Below are positions 60,814 to 64,000 of a stretch of DNA of 64,000 bases, piece by piece (position 1 is the first letter of the stretch; the number at the start of each line of letters is the position of its first letter). This DNA is from Chryseobacterium sp. G0186. Its GTDB lineage: Bacteria > Bacteroidota > Bacteroidia > Flavobacteriales > Weeksellaceae. The DNA lies in contig NZ_CP033918.1 of assembly GCF_003815675.1 (NCBI RefSeq), positions 1,674,001-1,738,000 on the forward strand, given 5' to 3'. The position numbers and the translations under genes were made by a program. The notes under the pieces are model-generated. The model ran no database searches and had not been told where the DNA came from. It saw only the letters and a program-made list of their open reading frames with translations.

Positions 60814-61383
60814 ATGCTAAAAAACACATTTTTCATCTTTCTTGCAACCTCTTTTCTTTTGGTAAGCTGTGATTACAAAGAGAAAGAAAAGAATCTGACA
60901 GACAGAGAGAAACAATTATTGGAGAAAGAAAATATATTTGCAAAAAAAGAATCTGAATACCAGTCACTCTTAAAAATGAGAGACAGTATCTTCGCAAAAA
61001 AAGATTCTGTAAAAGTAGCGGTAGCAGTATGGCCTACAGAAATTTCGGGAGCCTGGAACGGAAAAGTAATCTGTACGGAATCCAATTGCAGTGACTATGC
61101 AGTAGGTGATCAGCGGACAGACCTTTGGGAATTTGATAATGATTCTACCCAACCCATTACCAAGATTATCAATAACAACAATCTGGTAAGACTATATTCC
61201 GGAAAGTTTGAAAATAATGAGATCAGGCTTTCTTTTAAAACCGATTCTACAGCCAAAAAGAATGTAGAAATGAGTGTTCTTCTTAATGATATTTCCGACA
61301 ACAAAATCAAGGGAACCAGAACCGTTACCTCAGACGGCTGTACAGCAAAGTTCTCTGTTGAGTTAGTACGTTCCACAAAATAA
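60814..61383 (+). CDS. Lipoprotein with coiled-coil N terminus
   Basis: A 189-residue lipoprotein: signal ending LLVSC (Cys19), then a charged helical stretch of about 50 residues (NLTDREKQLLEKENIFAKKE) likely forming a coiled coil, then a beta-rich domain (ISGAWNGKVICTESNC, VGDQRTDLWEFDND). Three mature Cys could form disulfides. I do not recognise the domain. It lies 6 bp before the antiporter gene and is probably co-transcribed with it. Confidence 0.8.
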   Translation: MLKNTFFIFLATSFLLVSCDYKEKEKNLTDREKQLLEKENIFAKKESEYQSLLKMRDSIFAKKDSVKVAVAVWPTEISGAWNGKVICTESNCSDYAVGDQRTDLWEFDNDSTQPITKIINNNNLVRLYSGKFENNEIRLSFKTDSTAKKNVEMSVLLNDISDNKIKGTRTVTSDGCTAKFSVELVRSTK

Positions 61384-61389
61384 ACACCT

Positions 61390-63513
61390 ATGATTTTACT
61401 GAGTATACACAACCTGAGTCTTCCTATAGAAGATCCGGTACTGAAGTTCCTATTGGTACTGATTATTATCCTTGCCGCCCCTCTTTTATTAAATAAAATT
61501 AAGGTTCCACATCTGTTGGGACTTATCATCGCAGGAGCCATTATCGGCCCTAATGGGTTCAATGTACTGTCCAGAGACAGCAGTATTGTAGTGACCGGAA
61601 CTACGGGACTCCTCTACATTATGTTTCTGGCCGGACTGGAAATTGACATGGGTGATTTTAAAAAGAATAAATGGAAAAGTCTCACCTTTGGGCTTTATAC
61701 CTTTATTGTTCCTTTCGTACTGGGGTATCTGGGAGGATATTATCTTCTTCACTTCTCCATGTTAACCTCTATATTATTTGCAAGTCTTTTCTCTTCTCAT
61801 ACCCTTATTGCCTACCCGCTAGTCAGTAAACTGGGTATTGCAAAAAACAAGGCAGTCAATATTACAGTGGGAGGAACAATGATTACAGATATCCTTGCCT
61901 TATTGGTACTTGCCATCATTGTAGGAATGTCTCAGGGAGATGTTGGAACAGAATTTTGGGTTAAACTTTCTGTTTCCTTTATCGTTTTTGCCCTGATCGT
62001 TTTGATTGTCTTTCCTATTATCGGACGTTGGTTTTTCAAAAGAGTTGATGACAAGATCTCTCAATATATTTTTGTACTGGTGATGATTTATCTTGCCGCA
62101 ATGCTTGCAGAGCTTGCCGGGGTAGAAGCCATTATTGGGGCGTTTTTCGCAGGATTGGCGTTAAACAGGCTTATTCCCCATACTTCTTCTCTGATGAACA
62201 GGGTTGAATTTGTAGGAAACGCCATCTTTATCCCGTTCTTCCTGATCAGTGTAGGAATGCTGATTGATTTTAAGGTTTTCTTTAAAAGCTGGGAAACCCT
62301 TGAAGTAGCCGGAATTATGCTCGTAGCATCCATAGGAGGAAAATATGTGTCTGCTGTAGCCACTCAAAAAACTTTCAGATTAACCAAGGAAGAGGGAAAA
62401 CTGATCTTCGGACTAAGCTCTGCTTCTGCAGCGGCAACCCTTGCTTCTGTAATGGTGGGTTACAACATCATCCTTTCTGAAACTGAAACCGGAGAACCCG
62501 TAAGACTATTGAATGAACATGTGCTGAACGGCAGTATTTTACTGATCCTGATTTCCTGTACCATTTCATCCTTTATTTCCATGGCCAATGCCCAGAAAAT
62601 TGCTGAGGCAGACAATGAAGATACCGTTTCCGGAAACAGCCATGAAGAGGAAAACATTCTGTTGGCCATTAACCATGAAGAAACCGTTGAAAGGATGGTT
62701 AATCTTGGGATCCTGATTAAAGCTCATTCCAATACCGAAGATTTATTTGCCTTAAATGTCATCAATGAAGATAAAAATGAGTCTTCCGTTAAAAATGCAG
62801 AAAAACTGCTTCACCAGGCTACTGATACTGCGGCTGCGGCTGATGTTAAATTACAGGCTCTTAAAAGATATGATAACGACGTCATCAATGGGGTCAATAA
62901 TGTTATTAAGGAACAGGACATCACAGATCTTATTATCGGTCTGGAAGATGAAAAAGGATTCTCACCCTCTTTTATCTATAATCTTTACAATGGCTATCTT
63001 CAGAATGATGATGTCAATATCTTGGTATACCATGCCGCACAACCTCTTTCTACCATTAAAAGATATGCTGTAATGATTCCCGAGAATGCTCACAAGGAAG
63101 CTGGATTCTTCCATTCCCTTTTAAGAGTTTGGAATATTGCCAGAAATTCTGGAGCTACGGTAGTTTTTTATGCTCCAGAAAATATTTTGGACATCCTTCA
63201 AAAGATCATCAAAAAAGCCAATATAGAAGCAGAATTCATCATCATGAATACCTGGCAGGATGGTGAAAAAACCGCTGCTCAGCTGAAAGATGATGAAGCA
63301 TTGATTATTTTCATGGCAAAAAGAGGAATGCAATCCTACATTCCAAGGATGAGACTTATCCCGGAACTGTTGAACCGATATTTGAATGATAATAATTATC
63401 TACTGATCTTCCCATTCTCGGAATATGACAAAAACAGTCCGGAAATACGGTCTGTAGGAAACCACGGAGATTTTGTAGAAATCGGAAATGTGATTCAGAA
63501 AATTTTTAAATAA
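61390..63513 (+). CDS. CPA2-type cation:proton antiporter with C-terminal USP-like domains
   Basis: A 707-residue inner-membrane protein. The first ~400 residues form 12-13 helices of a Na+(K+)/H+ exchanger (VPHLLGLIIAGAIIGPNGF, FLAGLEIDM, AAMLAELAGVEAIIGAFFAG). The last ~280 residues are cytoplasmic and resemble one or two universal-stress-protein-like modules (NILLAINHEETVERMVNLG, IKRYAVMIPENAHKEAGF), suggesting nucleotide- or stress-linked gating. The acid pair typical of this group would be in helix 5-6; I did not identify it unambiguously. Confidence 0.9.
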   Translation: MILLSIHNLSLPIEDPVLKFLLVLIIILAAPLLLNKIKVPHLLGLIIAGAIIGPNGFNVLSRDSSIVVTGTTGLLYIMFLAGLEIDMGDFKKNKWKSLTFGLYTFIVPFVLGYLGGYYLLHFSMLTSILFASLFSSHTLIAYPLVSKLGIAKNKAVNITVGGTMITDILALLVLAIIVGMSQGDVGTEFWVKLSVSFIVFALIVLIVFPIIGRWFFKRVDDKISQYIFVLVMIYLAAMLAELAGVEAIIGAFFAGLALNRLIPHTSSLMNRVEFVGNAIFIPFFLISVGMLIDFKVFFKSWETLEVAGIMLVASIGGKYVSAVATQKTFRLTKEEGKLIFGLSSASAAATLASVMVGYNIILSETETGEPVRLLNEHVLNGSILLILISCTISSFISMANAQKIAEADNEDTVSGNSHEEENILLAINHEETVERMVNLGILIKAHSNTEDLFALNVINEDKNESSVKNAEKLLHQATDTAAAADVKLQALKRYDNDVINGVNNVIKEQDITDLIIGLEDEKGFSPSFIYNLYNGYLQNDDVNILVYHAAQPLSTIKRYAVMIPENAHKEAGFFHSLLRVWNIARNSGATVVFYAPENILDILQKIIKKANIEAEFIIMNTWQDGEKTAAQLKDDEALIIFMAKRGMQSYIPRMRLIPELLNRYLNDNNYLLIFPFSEYDKNSPEIRSVGNHGDFVEIGNVIQKIFK

Positions 63514-63553
63514 CAACCATTATTTATTCAAATTAAAACGCACCAAAAAAATA

Positions 63554-64000
63554 TTGAAAACAAATAAAGTATTCCTCTTAACAGCTGTTTTGAGTGCCCA
63601 TTTATCCTTTGCCCAATTTGCAAAAATTGTAGATAAGGACGGCTATGTGAATCTAAGGGAAACCGGAGACGCCAAAAGTAAGATTATAGGAAAGATAAAT
63701 TCTGACGAGATTGTCTATGTCTTTGAACCGGACCAGGCCAATCAAAACTGGCTTAATGTAGATTATAATGAGAAAACAGGTGGCTACATTCACAGTTCAA
63801 GAGTGAAATACATAGAATCCTATGAAGTGATCCCCCCAATGGTAAGGGACGAAAACAAAGCTGTTTTTAAATCCGGAAACATTAAAGTAGACATCCTTAC
63901 CAGGAAATTCAATTATAAGGAAAATAAAAAGTTCTTTTCCACATCAGATTATAACGGACAAAAAATAGAGGATCAATATAAAGGTCAGCTGATATGGGGT
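63554..64000 (+). CDS. Secreted SH3-domain protein, start of gene (3' end outside window)
   Basis: The frame starts at a TTG and stays open for 149 codons to the window end. A signal peptide covers about residues 1-21 (LSAHLSFAQ). A bacterial SH3-type domain follows (AKIVDKDGYVNLRETGDAKS, then IIGKINSDEIVYVFEPD and GGYIHSSRVKYIES). The mature N terminus suggests a periplasmic or surface location. No ATG is near; the leader has no strong ribosome-binding site, as is common in Bacteroidota. Confidence 0.75.
   Translation, partial: MKTNKVFLLTAVLSAHLSFAQFAKIVDKDGYVNLRETGDAKSKIIGKINSDEIVYVFEPDQANQNWLNVDYNEKTGGYIHSSRVKYIESYEVIPPMVRDENKAVFKSGNIKVDILTRKFNYKENKKFFSTSDYNGQKIEDQYKGQLIWG

Overview
The window looks like a chromosomal segment from a Flavobacteriia bacterium, most like Chryseobacterium (Weeksellaceae). 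The support is the gldJ-porU-porV block of the type IX secretion system (T9SS) and gliding machinery, a TonB-dependent receptor, several TAnnTTTG (-7) promoter elements typical of Bacteroidota, AT-rich DNA, and many dispersed intergenic repeats. The genus is my inference; no rRNA is present and I see no tRNA.

Layout. 1-1.7 kb: end of a topoisomerase IB gene and an AraC-type regulator. 1.9-12.9 kb: one minus-strand nickel/urea locus, transcribed in the order small secreted protein, ureA, ureB, ureC, outer-membrane barrel, ureE, ureF, ureG, ureD, nickel-permease-like protein, urea channel, TonB receptor. It supplies the enzyme, its four accessory proteins, and candidate transporters for both urea and nickel across both membranes. 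13.3-19.5 kb: proline catabolism (P5C dehydrogenase), two small lipoproteins, a membrane TPR/AraC regulator and a secreted thioredoxin. 19.5-21.3 kb: a complete IS1182-family insertion sequence. 21.4-28.3 kb: fabH, corA, a patatin, two unknown genes, a quinone reductase/HxlR divergon, a secreted protein and tag. 28.5-31.3 kb: an alpha/beta hydrolase, a small protein and a DoxD-DoxA fusion, bracketed by inverted copies of one repeat. 31.6-37.4 kb: an unknown gene, then a tetR-tolC-emrA-emrB-type efflux operon with a clear promoter and operator. 37.7-46.7 kb: a Cys/Lys-rich secreted peptide, holB, an outer-membrane protein with lptC and anmK, an SRPBCC protein, a NUDIX hydrolase, murF and gldJ. 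46.8-52 kb: porU and porV. 52-64 kb: FUSC transporter, phosphopantetheinyl transferase, HugZ-like protein, ahcY, a frameshifted lipoprotein, a YiaA-like protein, purE, EamA transporter, a lipoprotein, a CPA2 antiporter and the start of an SH3 protein.

The least explained material lies between genes. Many spacers are built from 7-bp (sometimes 8-bp) tandem units of differing sequence, and the longest arrays abut the stop codons of minus-strand genes. A second, unrelated element of about 66 bp occurs four times as two hairpins with TAAA loops, and the second stem changes by compensatory substitutions between copies. A third repeat occurs as an 84-bp inverted pair, differing at two positions, around the DoxDA cassette. 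A lipoprotein gene is split by a one-base frameshift at a run of eight A.

Gene calls rest on recognisable motifs and order. Percent identities, database hits and expression were not computed.
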